Below, in pieces: positions 1 through 8,317 of a DNA stretch of 64,000 nt (its first letter is position 1; each line of letters starts with the position of its first letter). A model generated the notes under the pieces. That model was not told where the DNA came from, did not search any database, and was given only the letters and a program-made list of their open reading frames with translations. A program made the translations under genes and the position numbers. This DNA is from Sulfurovum sp. (GTDB taxonomy: Bacteria; Campylobacterota; Campylobacteria; Campylobacterales; Sulfurovaceae), in the NCBI GenBank assembly GCA_024637255.1, contig JAGXFO010000018.1, positions 1 through 64,000 of the forward strand, given 5' to 3'.

Positions 1-49
1 CCAATTTTGCTTTGAAGTCTGCACCATATGTTTTTCTCTTTCTGCTCAT
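1..49 (-). CDS. IS3-family transposase OrfA, N-terminal fragment
   Basis: An ATG at 49-47 opens a frame reading MSRKRKTYGADFKAKL before the window ends. This matches the very conserved start of IS3-family OrfA proteins (M-S-x-K-R-x-x-Y-x-A-D-F-K-A-K), the helix-turn-helix DNA-binding half of the transposase. Only 16 residues are visible, so it cannot be judged whether the gene is intact or which IS3 subgroup it belongs to. A GAGGA ribosome site lies just upstream. Confidence 0.7.
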   Translation of the reverse strand, partial: MSRKRKTYGADFKAKL

Positions 50-135
50 CGCATAATCCTCTGTATATTTCTCATATCTAATCTTAGCATTTGGAATAAA
101 AAAGTTCTCTTTTTTGGTTGGAATTTGTGGGAGCA
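1..135 (-). mobile_element. IS3-family insertion sequence, left end only (cut by window edge)
   Basis: The first bases encode, on the minus strand, the N-terminus of an IS3-type OrfA. The probable outer end lies near 135, where the minus strand reads TGCTCCCACAAATTCC, a TG-started terminus such as IS3-family inverted repeats have. The outer boundary is inferred: the other end is outside the window, so neither the matching inverted repeat nor a target duplication can be seen. Most of the element lies to the left of this window. Confidence 0.5.
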
Positions 136-252
136 TTATAGTATTCCTAAAATAAGTTTTAAATATTATATCGATAATATAAAGATTTCTTTTAAAGTGG
201 AGATTTTTATTGGGTAGAGTTTAGGTAAGTGGAATAGTTTAGCAAAAGTAAA

Positions 253-282
253 TAGCTGAATTGAATATGGTCCATTCAGCTA
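253..282 (-). terminator. Probable terminator after rplS
   Basis: A 9-bp perfect inverted repeat (TAGCTGAAT ... ATTCAGCTA) starts 26 bases beyond the rplS stop. On the minus strand it is followed by a T-rich stretch (ATTTACTTTTG). It would end the rpsP-to-rplS operon. Confidence 0.5.
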
Positions 283-308
283 TACATGCTGTAAAGCAAA
301 AAGAAAGA

Positions 309-668
309 TTACTTTCTTCTAAGTTCTTTGATTCTTGCTGCTTTACCTTTAAGGTCTCTAAGATAGAACAATTTAGCTCTTCTAATTCTACCTCTTCTAA
401 GTACTTCGATACTTTCAATAGAATCTGAATAAAGTGGAAAAATTCTTTCAACACCGATGCTGTTAGCACCAATTTTTCTTACCATAAATGTTTTACCTGT
501 TCCTTGACCTCTAAGAGCAATACAAAGCCCCTCAAAGTTCTGAACTCTTGTTTTTTCACCCTCTTTAATATTAACGGCTACTCTTAGTGTATCACCGGCT
601 CTAAAAGCTGGAACATTTTTGTTTTCTACTTGCGCTTGCTCGAAGCTTTCAATGTATTTATTTCTCAT
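309..668 (-). CDS. rplS: Large ribosomal subunit protein bL19
   Basis: A 119-residue bL19, the usual length for the family. It binds at the 30S-50S interface of the ribosome. The conserved core is visible, including FRAGDTLRVAVNIKEGEK and the C-terminal RRAKLFYLRDLKGKAARIKE segment. It is the last gene of the minus-strand run rpsP-KH-rimM-trmD-rplS, and its start overlaps the end of trmD by 11 bases, so translation is probably coupled. An inverted repeat that could terminate the operon follows at 253-282. Identity is secure. Confidence 0.97.
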   Translation of the reverse strand: MRNKYIESFEQAQVENKNVPAFRAGDTLRVAVNIKEGEKTRVQNFEGLCIALRGQGTGKTFMVRKIGANSIGVERIFPLYSDSIESIEVLRRGRIRRAKLFYLRDLKGKAARIKELRRK

Positions 669-1353
669 GTGTTATACCTTTTTTGTATAAGTCTGGCCGA
701 AAATACTTTGTTTTACACAAAGCCAGCCCTCTTTTTAAGTCCGTGATTTTACTATGATTACCCTTTAGGAATTCTGAAACTACTTGATTGCCTTCATAAT
801 TTTTAGGTTTCGTAAAAGAAGGTGCTTCCAAAAGTGAAGACTCAAAGCTCTCCATACTCAGAGAATCGCTGTTACCAAGCACATCTTTCACATTACGGCT
901 CACGGCATCACAAAGCACTAAACTCGCCAACTCGCCGCCTGTTAAAATAAAGTCTCCTATAGAAAAAAGCTCATCGGCCTGCGTTTCTATGACACGTTCA
1001 TCTATGCCTTCATAGCGGCCGCTGACAAAGACTACATGCTCTTTCTTGGCTAAGCGCTTTGCATCATTTTGCGTAAAACGCTTAGCTACAGGAGAAACAA
1101 ATACCACATGCGCATTTGGTGAGTTTTTTTTAATTGCGTACAGTGTATCCATCAAAGGTTGTGGTGTCATCAGCATACCAGCACCTCCGCCTATCATGGG
1201 TGCATCCACACGATTGTGCTTATCTGTCGTGAAATCACGGGGATTATAAAAATCGATAGAGATTTTTTCATCTTCTATGGCGCGTTTTAAGATACTCTCA
1301 GAAAAGTACCCCTTGATAAGGTTGGGGAAAAGTGTGACGAAAGAGAAATGCAT
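658..1353 (-). CDS. trmD: tRNA (guanine-37-N1)-methyltransferase TrmD
   Basis: A SPOUT-class methyltransferase of 231 residues that makes m1G37 in tRNAs reading CNN codons and so guards the reading frame. Visible family motifs are the N-terminal FVTLFPNLIKGYF and DAPMIGGGAGM, the active-site and knot region around VFVSGRYEGIDERV, and IGDFILTGGELA, which forms the SAM-binding trefoil knot. It lies between rimM (5 bases away) and rplS (overlap 11 bases), the standard bacterial order. Length and motifs are complete. Confidence 0.97.
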   Translation of the reverse strand: MHFSFVTLFPNLIKGYFSESILKRAIEDEKISIDFYNPRDFTTDKHNRVDAPMIGGGAGMLMTPQPLMDTLYAIKKNSPNAHVVFVSPVAKRFTQNDAKRLAKKEHVVFVSGRYEGIDERVIETQADELFSIGDFILTGGELASLVLCDAVSRNVKDVLGNSDSLSMESFESSLLEAPSFTKPKNYEGNQVVSEFLKGNHSKITDLKRGLALCKTKYFRPDLYKKGITHEK

Positions 1354-1358
1354 AGTGG

Positions 1359-1886
1359 TTAACTAGCTTCCAATATGTCTTTTGCATCTTTAGTATAAAC
1401 TATTTTTTCTTCCATATCTACATTTAAAACATAACGGTCAATATAGGGGAGTAAAAAGTTTTTAGGTAAACCTGCTTCAACCAAAGCGTCATTGGTTTTT
1501 ACAGAAAGATAATCAGTGTCTACCATACGTTGTATATCCTCAACCGAACCCAAAACTTCATCACCCTGCTTTACCGTGCAGCCAATGACATCAAACCAAA
1601 AATACTGTCCCTCATGCAAGTCACAATTTTCTTTTGTTTGTTCTATATTGGCAAAAATTTTAGTATTGGTCAATTTTTTTGCAGAATCTATACTTTCATG
1701 ACCGACAAAACGGATTATACCTCGTGTCGGGTTGATATCTGCGATGGTAAGATCACCACGGTCACTTTTATAAGTCTTGCCTACTTTAAATTGTTCAGGG
1801 AAATCGGTATGAAGATTAAATTTAAGGTCACCCCAAAGTCCTATAGTCCGCCCTATTTGAGCAATAAGCGCATTGTCACTGGACAT
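1359..1886 (-). CDS. rimM: 16S rRNA processing/ribosome maturation factor RimM
   Basis: RimM helps mature the 3' domain of 16S rRNA and binds protein uS19. The N-terminal beta-barrel begins IAQIGRTIGLWGDLKF, and the C-terminal PRC-like barrel contains DEVLGSVEDIQ and LLPYIDRYVLNVD. I place the start at the ATG at 1886 (MSSDNALIAQIG, 175 residues), just after the stop of the upstream KH gene. An in-frame start 24 bases earlier would overlap that gene and adds no conserved sequence. It belongs to the rpsP-KH-rimM-trmD-rplS operon. Confidence 0.94.
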   Translation of the reverse strand: MSSDNALIAQIGRTIGLWGDLKFNLHTDFPEQFKVGKTYKSDRGDLTIADINPTRGIIRFVGHESIDSAKKLTNTKIFANIEQTKENCDLHEGQYFWFDVIGCTVKQGDEVLGSVEDIQRMVDTDYLSVKTNDALVEAGLPKNFLLPYIDRYVLNVDMEEKIVYTKDAKDILEAS

Positions 1887-1890
1887 ACTG

Positions 1891-2133
1891 TTACTCTGCA
1901 GCTTTAACATTAACGCGGTAATTTTTACCGCCTTTTGCTTTACAGCCTGAAATGACTGTTTTGATAGAATTGATCATTCTTCCCTCTTTACCGATGAGCT
2001 TACCTATATCTTCATTGTTTGCAAAAAGTGTAATCTCATCGAAGCTCTCATCAATCTGTGTAATCTCTATGGAGATATCTTCAGGATTGTTTACCAAAAG
2101 CTTGGTGTATGAGAGCAAAAATTCTTTAACCAT
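1891..2133 (-). CDS. KH-domain RNA-binding protein (KhpA-like)
   Basis: A small, 80-residue single-KH protein. The KH signature is plain: FANNEDIGKLIGKEGRMINSIK, a GxxG loop (GKEG) in the nucleic-acid-binding position. In many bacteria the gene between rpsP and rimM encodes this protein (KhpA/YlqC family), which binds RNA and in Firmicutes works with KhpB. I see no khpB (Jag) gene in this window. It sits 5 bases after rpsP and 4 bases before rimM, so it is certainly co-transcribed. The biological role in this lineage is unknown. Confidence 0.9.
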   Translation of the reverse strand: MVKEFLLSYTKLLVNNPEDISIEITQIDESFDEITLFANNEDIGKLIGKEGRMINSIKTVISGCKAKGGKNYRVNVKAAE

Positions 2134-2138
2134 TAGAA

Positions 2139-2369
2139 CTATTTTTTACCTGCAAGTCTTGTTACTGTCGGGCTCATTTGTGCACCAACGCTTAACCAGT
2201 AATTTAATCTTTCTACATCAAGAGTAAGTTCTTTGTTTACACTTACCGGGTTATAGTGACCGATTGCTTCAATCCAACCACCATCTCTTCTTTTTCTGCT
2301 GTCTGTTACTACGATTCTATAAAATGGTCTTTTCTTTCTACCCATTCTCGTCATTCTGATCATTGTCAT
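2139..2369 (-). CDS. rpsP: Small ribosomal subunit protein bS16
   Basis: A bS16 of 76 residues, needed for 30S assembly. The family start MIRMTRMGRKKRPFYRIVV is followed by DSRKRRDGGWIEAIGHYNP. I choose the ATG at 2369 because an AAAGGAA ribosome site lies 5 bases before it and bS16 proteins begin at this point. The longer frame to 2414 would add 15 residues with no counterpart in the family. It opens the minus-strand operon to rplS, and the promoter must lie in the 229 bases between it and ffh. Confidence 0.96.
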   Translation of the reverse strand: MTMIRMTRMGRKKRPFYRIVVTDSRKRRDGGWIEAIGHYNPVSVNKELTLDVERLNYWLSVGAQMSPTVTRLAGKK

Positions 2370-2598
2370 GGTATTTCCTTTAATGTATGTTTTTCTTTTT
2401 CTCAAAGCAGGCACTTGCCTTAGCTTGCCTCTTAAAGAGAGCGTATAAGTACTGACAACTGCTTTTTAATGACTAAAGCACTCATCAACACTTTTGGAAC
2501 GCGATTTTACCATAAAATTTATAAAATTTTAATTAAACGATGGGTACCAGACAAATAAAGATACCCTCTTGCATAAATCTTCTACTTGTGTCATATTC

Positions 2599-3945
2599 TT
2601 AACGCGGTATTCCGCCGCCCTTCATTTGTGCCATCATGTCCTGCATCTGCTTCATGCCACCTTTTGTTGACATTTTTTTTGCCATCATCGCTGCATTTTT
2701 AAACTGTTTCAATACACGATTTACATGCATTGGGTCCAACCCGGCACCTGCAGCTAAACGTCTTTTACGCATATTATTTAATACGTCTGGATTTTCTCTC
2801 TCTTTGGGTGTCATAGAAGATACCAAAGCTTTTATCTGCCTAATTTCTGAAGAATTTTCCAGATCCATGTCGCCTATCTGCTTTGCCATATTGCCCATAC
2901 CAGGTATCATTCCCATGATAGACTTCATGCTTCCAAGCTTTTTCATCTGCTCCATTTGTGCCAAAAAGTCATTAAAATTAAATTGACCTTTTTTTATCTT
3001 CTGTGCAAATCTTTTTGCTTCTTTGGGATCTATGGCAGCTGCTGCTTTTTCAGCAAGGGACTCAACATCCCCTGCCCCCATCAAACGGCTAACAATTCTG
3101 TCTGAAATGAACTGCTCAAGATCAGGCATCTTTTCACCTGCCCCAATAAAACGAAGCGGCACACCAACCTGCTGGGTAAGCCCAAGTGCAACTCCGCCCT
3201 TTGAGTCCCCGTCAAATTTTGAAAGCACCACACCCGTGATGCCTATCTTATCTTTAAAAGTTTGCGCTGTTCTTACGGCATCCTGACCTGTCATTGCATC
3301 GGCCACATAGAAAAGTTCATCTGGATTGGCTACACGCTTTATTTCTGCCAGTTCATCCATAAGCGCATCATCTATGGCTAAACGTCCCGCGGTATCTATG
3401 AGCACCACATCATAAAGCTCTTTCTCTGCTTTGGCAAGCCCCTGCTTGACTATCTGCACCGGTGTTGCACTCTCATCTGCAACCAGTTCTACACCTATCT
3501 GTGAAGTGATCTGTCTTAGCTGCTCTACTGCTGCAAGCCTCTGCAGGTCTGCTGCAATCACCAATACTTTTTTCTTTTTTTGTTCTTTGAGGAAATAGGC
3601 TAATTTTCCTGTTGTGGTCGTTTTTCCAGAACCTTGTAAACCTATCATAAGCACAACCGTAGGCGGCTTAGAGGCAAAGGTGAACCCTTTTGGGGAACCT
3701 TCTATAGTAAGTATACGTGTAAGCTCTTTTTGTAAAGCATTCAAGAACTGGTCTTTGCCTATACCATTTTGTTTGGTATCATGCTCAACAGATGCAATAA
3801 GCTCTTTCACCACCTTATGATGAACATCTGCAGCCAGAAGTGATTTTTTAAGTTCTGCTGTTGCTTTTTTTAATGCTTTGTCATCATCATGAAAACGAAT
3901 CTTGCTTACGGCATTCTTAAAACTATCGGTTAAAGTATCAAACAT
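2599..3945 (-). CDS. ffh: Signal recognition particle GTPase Ffh
   Basis: The protein part of the signal recognition particle, 448 residues. It binds 4.5S RNA and delivers nascent membrane proteins to FtsY. Domains in order are the N helical bundle (1-85), the G domain with P-loop GLQGSGKTTTTGKL near residue 106, DTAGR near 189 and SKFDGDSKGG near 245, and a methionine-rich M domain from about 300 (for example MGMIPGMGNMAKQIGDMD and MKQMQDMMAQMKGG). The protein is complete. It sits upstream of the rpsP operon in the conserved Campylobacterota order, but 229 bases separate them. Confidence 0.97.
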   Translation of the reverse strand: MFDTLTDSFKNAVSKIRFHDDDKALKKATAELKKSLLAADVHHKVVKELIASVEHDTKQNGIGKDQFLNALQKELTRILTIEGSPKGFTFASKPPTVVLMIGLQGSGKTTTTGKLAYFLKEQKKKKVLVIAADLQRLAAVEQLRQITSQIGVELVADESATPVQIVKQGLAKAEKELYDVVLIDTAGRLAIDDALMDELAEIKRVANPDELFYVADAMTGQDAVRTAQTFKDKIGITGVVLSKFDGDSKGGVALGLTQQVGVPLRFIGAGEKMPDLEQFISDRIVSRLMGAGDVESLAEKAAAAIDPKEAKRFAQKIKKGQFNFNDFLAQMEQMKKLGSMKSIMGMIPGMGNMAKQIGDMDLENSSEIRQIKALVSSMTPKERENPDVLNNMRKRRLAAGAGLDPMHVNRVLKQFKNAAMMAKKMSTKGGMKQMQDMMAQMKGGGIPR

Positions 3946-4017
3946 TTTTACCCTATCTATAATCTAATTTTAAACACTATTTTCTATGCGATTTTACCCT
4001 ATTTGGGCTTAAATGGC

Positions 4018-4755
4018 TTATTTGTATTTCGCGATTTCTTTGGGCTCTCTGGCATTAAACTCATAATCAAGTATCTTTATTTTAGAAGAGTGCAAAAGTA
4101 CGCGTTTTGCCTGAGTCCGGCTTCCATACTGCTCATCTCCCACGATGGGGTGCCCTATATGTGCAAGATGTACACGAATCTGATGCGTTCTTCCAGTAGT
4201 GATCTCTATGTGTACTTTAGACTTTTTACCCTGCAACTCCTCAGGTTTTACGATAGTGTGTGCTTTTTTCCCACGCACAGGGTCTATTATGGAAAATGCT
4301 TTTCCTTTTTTGATTGTAAAGATAGGCTCATCTATTTCAACTTCTTCAAAAATCACACCCTCTACCCAGGCAATATAATGCTTTTCAACCCTGCGTGCTT
4401 TAAACTCTTCTATAGCACGCTCTACAAATGCTTCATTTTTACCCAATAGCAAAACCCCCGAAGTATCTCTGTCGAGTCTATGTAAAAGTACCGCGCCAGG
4501 CATAGCATCTTGTATATCATAAGAATCTACCTGCGCAGGTTTATTAATCACAAGAATATCTTCATCCTGATACAGTATCTCCATCTTTTCAGGATATTCT
4601 ATACGAAAGACCGTGTCGACAGATATGTCTGCCCGTGCTATCTTTACTTTTTGATCTTCAACATAGACAAATCCTTTGTCTATGAGTTCTTTTGCCCTCT
4701 TATTTGAAATGTCCTGTGCCAATGCCAGAACTTTATATGCTTTATCTCTTGCCAT
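4018..4755 (-). CDS. RluA-family 23S rRNA/tRNA pseudouridine synthase
   Basis: A 245-residue pseudouridine synthase. An S4-like RNA-binding segment covers about residues 1-50 (NKRAKELIDKGFVYVEDQKV). The catalytic domain carries LLHRLDRDTSGVLLLGK, whose Asp in HRLDRDTSG is the family nucleophile. GRTHQIRVHLAHIGHPIVGD and the final RVLLHSSKI element are also family-typical. The exact target uridine (RluA, RluC or RluD type) cannot be read from the sequence. It is directly adjacent to the DUF167 gene upstream and lies in the same place as its Campylobacter counterpart between waaA and ffh. Confidence 0.9.
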   Translation of the reverse strand: MARDKAYKVLALAQDISNKRAKELIDKGFVYVEDQKVKIARADISVDTVFRIEYPEKMEILYQDEDILVINKPAQVDSYDIQDAMPGAVLLHRLDRDTSGVLLLGKNEAFVERAIEEFKARRVEKHYIAWVEGVIFEEVEIDEPIFTIKKGKAFSIIDPVRGKKAHTIVKPEELQGKKSKVHIEITTGRTHQIRVHLAHIGHPIVGDEQYGSRTQAKRVLLHSSKIKILDYEFNAREPKEIAKYK

Positions 4756-5052
4756 TTATATTTCCTTACTTTTTGCTATCCACTCTTTAAATGTACCATT
4801 CAGCGGAAATGCTACTATCTTAATCTTGCTGTTTTGTCCTGTTTTAAAAAGTATATCACTTTTTAAAACTTTGAAACTTTTAGCAAGAAACTTTAGCAAC
4901 TCTTTGTTTGCTGCACCTTCTACCGCAGGTGCTTTAATGCGTATCTTAATGGCATTACCATCACCATAAGCTTCACAAAATTCACTTTTACTAGCGCTTG
5001 GTTGCGCCTTGATGCGCATGCTGACAATTTCATCTTTTATTTCATAAAACAT
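4756..5052 (-). CDS. DUF167 (YggU/UPF0235) family protein
   Basis: A 98-residue protein of the DUF167 family. The diagnostic core is visible: RIKAQPSASKSEF, then IKIRIKAPAVEGAANKELLKFLAKSFKV, and a closing GQNSKIKIVAF strand. The family has a known small alpha/beta fold but no agreed function. It abuts the pseudouridine synthase gene (its stop at 4756 precedes that start at 4755), so the two are probably one transcript. Upstream lies the decayed region 5053-5630. Confidence 0.85.
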   Translation of the reverse strand: MFYEIKDEIVSMRIKAQPSASKSEFCEAYGDGNAIKIRIKAPAVEGAANKELLKFLAKSFKVLKSDILFKTGQNSKIKIVAFPLNGTFKEWIAKSKEI

Positions 5053-5510
5053 TTCTATTTCTTCTGCAATGCAAGTCTGCCCTACTTTTTAATGTTGAAA
5101 TCATACCATATTTACTAACCATTCCCACTTGCTGTGCAATACCACGGCTCATAGTATTGGCTACATAAATGTGGCTATATTTCAAAAAATTCGAAACTTT
5201 TATTTTCAAATATCTTCTTCATGGGTTTATTCAATTTTGTTTTCATATCTGCAACACTATCCTTAGGTATCGCAACAAAACTTTTAATGCTATTATTCTC
5301 GAGTCCCTTCTTGAAGCTATTGAAATCTATATAAGGTACAAATTTAAAAACATCAACACCAAAGGTACAAAAAGCGCATAACCATAAATCAAATTTAACC
5401 TTTTAAAAAGAATCTGATAGTTTGCCTTTTCTAAATAGATTGCGAGCAAAATAGCACCAAGTGCTTATAGACAACATAGTTCTGAACGGTAACCATTGCT
5501 ATGGTCACTA
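5053..5510 (-). pseudogene. Remnants of a membrane glycosyltransferase-like gene
   Basis: No intact gene fills this stretch, but the minus strand reads as broken protein in several frames. One frame (about 5327-5455) gives a hydrophobic stretch with LLAIYLEKANYQILFKR and LFVPLVLMFLNLYLI. After a frameshift, 5175-5340 gives DFNSFKKGLENNSIKS and VAIPKDSVADMKTKLNK, ending FEFFEI then TAG. This looks like the last membrane helices and soluble tail of an ArnT/GT39-type polyprenyl-sugar transferase. A further open piece (5053-5174, with SRGIAQQVGMVSKYGM) is unrecognised. The family assignment is inference from sequence style; the decay itself is seen. Confidence 0.5.
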
Positions 5511-5630
5511 GCTGAGCGTAGAGAGTTTCCAGATGTAAAATATCAACAATGCCATCACGCTGTAATGCAAAAGTGTAGCACTACCGCCACTCAATATAAA
5601 TCTACTAATTTGATTAAAATTGATTTTCAC
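5508..5630 (-). pseudogene. GtrA-like membrane protein, truncated remnant
   Basis: A GTG at 5630 overlaps the waaA stop in a GTGA arrangement. It opens a 40-codon frame containing NQISRFILSGGSATLLHYS then MALLIFYIWKL, before TAG at 5508. This is the typical first half of a GtrA family protein (RF-x-x-x-GG-x-AT-x-x-x), small four-helix membrane proteins that serve polyprenyl-linked sugars. After the stop, another frame continues with VTIAMVTVQNYVVYKHLV, resembling the last GtrA helix, so the middle seems lost. The overlap suggests it was once translated together with waaA. Intact GtrA proteins are about 120-140 residues. Confidence 0.6.
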
Positions 5631-6796
5631 AACACGCTCTTTATGCTTTTTAGTATTGGCGCTATGTCGCTAGTACTTTTTATCTTTGTAGATTTTAGTC
5701 TGTCGTACGCTAAAAGTTTGCCTGAGAGATCCTTTGCTTCTACTATTTCTATGCCTTCAATAGCCTCAAAAATATCTTTTTGATTAAAATAATATTTCCC
5801 TGAGATAATCTTGCATCCAAACTGTGCTGCTTCTGCCGCATTATGTCCACCTATGGGCTCAAATGCGCCTCCTAGTATAACAATGTCGCTGATGGCATAC
5901 ATATTGACCAGTTCACCCAGCACATCTATCAAAACAATGTCGCTGGAAAGCACTTCATTTTGTGAATACCGCTGCATCGTACAGTGACTCTGCCTAGCAA
6001 AATCTTCCATCATTTGAGCCACTTTGTTAAAACGTTCCGGATGACGCGGAGCCAAAAGTAAAACTGCCTCTTCATGTTCTTTTTTTAATGCAGCAAAAGC
6101 TTGCAGGATGAGTACTTCTTCTCCCTCATGTGTACTTGCTCCGCACACAACCAAAGGTGAAGGCTTTTTGACTTCTTTTGTCACATCAGATAAATGAGAC
6201 AACTTAATGTTGCCTGTAACAAACACATTTTTAGCGCCCAGTGACTCTAAACGTTCTTTGTCTAACTCCGTTTGCGCATACACTTCATCTATATACTTAA
6301 ATATCTGTCTATAAAGCCATCTTAGTTTCTCATACTTTGGAAAAGACTTATCATTCATCCGTGCATTGATAAGCATTGTTTTGGCGCCACGCTTCTGTGC
6401 CAAAACAAACAGCAGGTACCAAAACTCAGCCTCTATGACCACTAATGCTTTTTGCGGCTTAAGCCATACAAAAAGCAAAGGTTCAAAAGGCAGGTATCGA
6501 CTTTGTGCTGTATACTCCCGTATCACCTTAAAACCCGTCTGTGTTGTGCTGCTCATGCGCAGCACATCTTTTGGCAGTGCATCTACTAAGGGTCTTATGG
6601 CTTTTGCTTCTCCAAAACTACAAGAATGGAACCAGATACCATCAGATTTTAAAGGTTTATTGTGCCATAAAAAAAATCTTGAAGGAAGGGAAGCTTTATA
6701 TTTGGCTTTAAAGGAGAGTAAGACTAAAAGAGGAAGGGAAAAAATATAAAGAAAGAAAGAAAGAAAACTATAGAGAAAAAAGAAAAACTTCTCCAT
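5627..6796 (-). CDS. waaA: 3-deoxy-D-manno-octulosonic acid transferase (Kdo transferase)
   Basis: WaaA/KdtA transfers Kdo from CMP-Kdo to lipid IVA at the inner face of the cytoplasmic membrane, during lipopolysaccharide synthesis. The 389 residues show an N-terminal membrane anchor (residues 1-30), the GT30 domain with GIWFHSCSFGEAKAIRPL (the catalytic Glu lies in SFGE), NARMNDKSF, and the C-terminal CMP-Kdo-binding region with PRHPERF and GGAFEPIGGHNAAEAAQFG. Length is slightly below E. coli WaaA (425). Its stop overlaps the truncated GtrA remnant downstream. It follows the zinc-ribbon gene at 10 bases, as in Helicobacter. Confidence 0.93.
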   Translation of the reverse strand: MEKFFFFLYSFLSFFLYIFSLPLLVLLSFKAKYKASLPSRFFLWHNKPLKSDGIWFHSCSFGEAKAIRPLVDALPKDVLRMSSTTQTGFKVIREYTAQSRYLPFEPLLFVWLKPQKALVVIEAEFWYLLFVLAQKRGAKTMLINARMNDKSFPKYEKLRWLYRQIFKYIDEVYAQTELDKERLESLGAKNVFVTGNIKLSHLSDVTKEVKKPSPLVVCGASTHEGEEVLILQAFAALKKEHEEAVLLLAPRHPERFNKVAQMMEDFARQSHCTMQRYSQNEVLSSDIVLIDVLGELVNMYAISDIVILGGAFEPIGGHNAAEAAQFGCKIISGKYYFNQKDIFEAIEGIEIVEAKDLSGKLLAYDRLKSTKIKSTSDIAPILKSIKSVL

Positions 6797-6806
6797 AGCG
6801 TAGCAC

Positions 6807-7526
6807 TTATGCTTCTGCTGTCACAGGCTCAATATATAAAATACGTCCACAGTGAGGACAATTTATGATTTCATCGGCCTTGATTACTTCTGAGTATGTT
6901 TTATCATTCAGTTTCATATAGCATCCGTAACACGCCTGTTTTCTAACAGGAACAACTGCAGTATTCCCTGCCCAGATACGAATCTTTTCGTAAAATGCAA
7001 GTACTTTTTGCTCAAGGTTTCTGCTCAGCTCTTCTCTTTTTGCAAAAAGAGCCCCTTTACTTTTTTCAATTTCCTCTTTTTGTGCCGATACTTCTTGATT
7101 GATTTTATCAAACTCTACAGTAAGTTCTTTTACCTTTTCACTTGCTTCATCTAAAAATGATTTTTTTGTTTGGTTTATATTCTGAAGTCTTTGTATCTCT
7201 TCATTAGCAAAAGTCATTTTCTCTTTGGCGATATCTTCTTCCAAAGAAAGTGCTTTCATCTCTTTTTCTGTTGTGATATCTTTGGATTTTTTTACATTTG
7301 AAGTCATTTTGTCATTAAGCAACGTAAGTTGTTCTTCAAAACCTTTTACTTTTGCTTCATTCGCTGCGATAGACTGAGTCAATTCATCGAGCTCATCTTG
7401 TGCCACATTAATCTTGCTTTGTATTTTTGCCACTTTTTTATCTGCTGCTTCAAGTTGCGGAGTATAGCTGTCTATTTCTTTATCATTTTTTGAAAGCTCA
7501 ATGAGCTCATTTAGATGTTTGTTCAA
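6807..7526 (-). CDS. Zinc-ribbon coiled-coil protein, HP0958/FlgZ-like
   Basis: A 239-residue protein. Residues about 10-180 are a long heptad-rich coiled coil, followed by a C4 zinc ribbon with CYGCYMKL and NCPHCGRIL (two CxxC pairs). This is the architecture of Helicobacter pylori HP0958 (FlgZ), which stabilises sigma-54 (RpoN) and is needed for flagellar gene expression, and of actinobacterial C4-type zinc-ribbon proteins. The neighbours waaA and nif3 are the same as in Helicobacter, which supports orthology. No flagellar gene is visible in this window, so a flagellar role here is only inferred. Confidence 0.85.
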   Translation of the reverse strand: MNKHLNELIELSKNDKEIDSYTPQLEAADKKVAKIQSKINVAQDELDELTQSIAANEAKVKGFEEQLTLLNDKMTSNVKKSKDITTEKEMKALSLEEDIAKEKMTFANEEIQRLQNINQTKKSFLDEASEKVKELTVEFDKINQEVSAQKEEIEKSKGALFAKREELSRNLEQKVLAFYEKIRIWAGNTAVVPVRKQACYGCYMKLNDKTYSEVIKADEIINCPHCGRILYIEPVTAEA

Positions 7527-7587
7527 TCTTTGTCCTTTTGGAGTTTAAGGGTTCTCAAGCATTATTTTGAGACGTTTATACCACACT

Positions 7588-8316
7588 TTATATCGTTTCA
7601 ATATGAAATGGATTTTTTGAATGCGAAATTATAGCCAAAAGAGGTAAAACTTGCAACTCACCCAAAATAATTTCTGCAAAAAACTTCTCGGATTCATAAT
7701 GTCCTATATCCACCATCATCAAATCTTCACTCATAGCTTTCATCGCATCATGGTACTTAATGTCACCGGTCAGGAAACAATCGGCCTCTACCTCATCCAT
7801 AAGTGAGGCACCAGAACCTGTCGTCATCGCAATGGAAGTAATATGCTCTTTTTTACCTACCACCTTAAGTGTTGGCAGGTTTAATTTTTCTCTCAGCAGA
7901 CTCAACAGTTCTTTATAGTGCCATTGCCCCTTTGCAGTACATATAAAAGGGTTTTGTGATTCAAGTTTAAAACCTAATACTTTTTCAAACACATATCTGT
8001 TCAGATGAGTCTGGTCGAAATTCGTATGCATCGCAATAAGCGACTGTTTTTTCAGTATCATTTTTTCTAGCAAATTAGAAGGGTACTTGGCAAAGTCAAG
8101 CTGTGTCAGTTTTCCAAAGATAAGAGGATGATGCACAACAAAAAGAGAGCCTTCTTTGGCATCCTCTATCATATCGTTATCTATATCCAAAGAGACAACT
8201 ATCCCAGACACTTCACGTTCCATATCTCCGACAATAAGTCCGGAGTTATCCCATTTTTCCTGGAGTTCAAAGGGACTTACTTTATCTAGATGCTTGTATA
8301 TTTCCTGTAGCTTCAT
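7588..8316 (-). CDS. Nif3-like dinuclear metal center protein
   Basis: A 242-residue member of the NIF3/YbgI (DUF34) family. Family features are EKWDNSGLIVGD at the N-terminus, VVHHPLIFG and AMHTNFDQ (metal-ligand histidines), FLTGDIKYHDA, and the C-terminal GHYESE pair. The family has been linked to GTP cyclohydrolase-like folds, but its cellular function is unsettled. It is located between purE and the zinc-ribbon gene. In Campylobacter the same gene lies directly next to glyQ, so purE-purK appears to have been inserted here. Confidence 0.88.
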   Translation of the reverse strand: MKLQEIYKHLDKVSPFELQEKWDNSGLIVGDMEREVSGIVVSLDIDNDMIEDAKEGSLFVVHHPLIFGKLTQLDFAKYPSNLLEKMILKKQSLIAMHTNFDQTHLNRYVFEKVLGFKLESQNPFICTAKGQWHYKELLSLLREKLNLPTLKVVGKKEHITSIAMTTGSGASLMDEVEADCFLTGDIKYHDAMKAMSEDLMMVDIGHYESEKFFAEIILGELQVLPLLAIISHSKNPFHIETI

Positions 8317-8317
8317 A

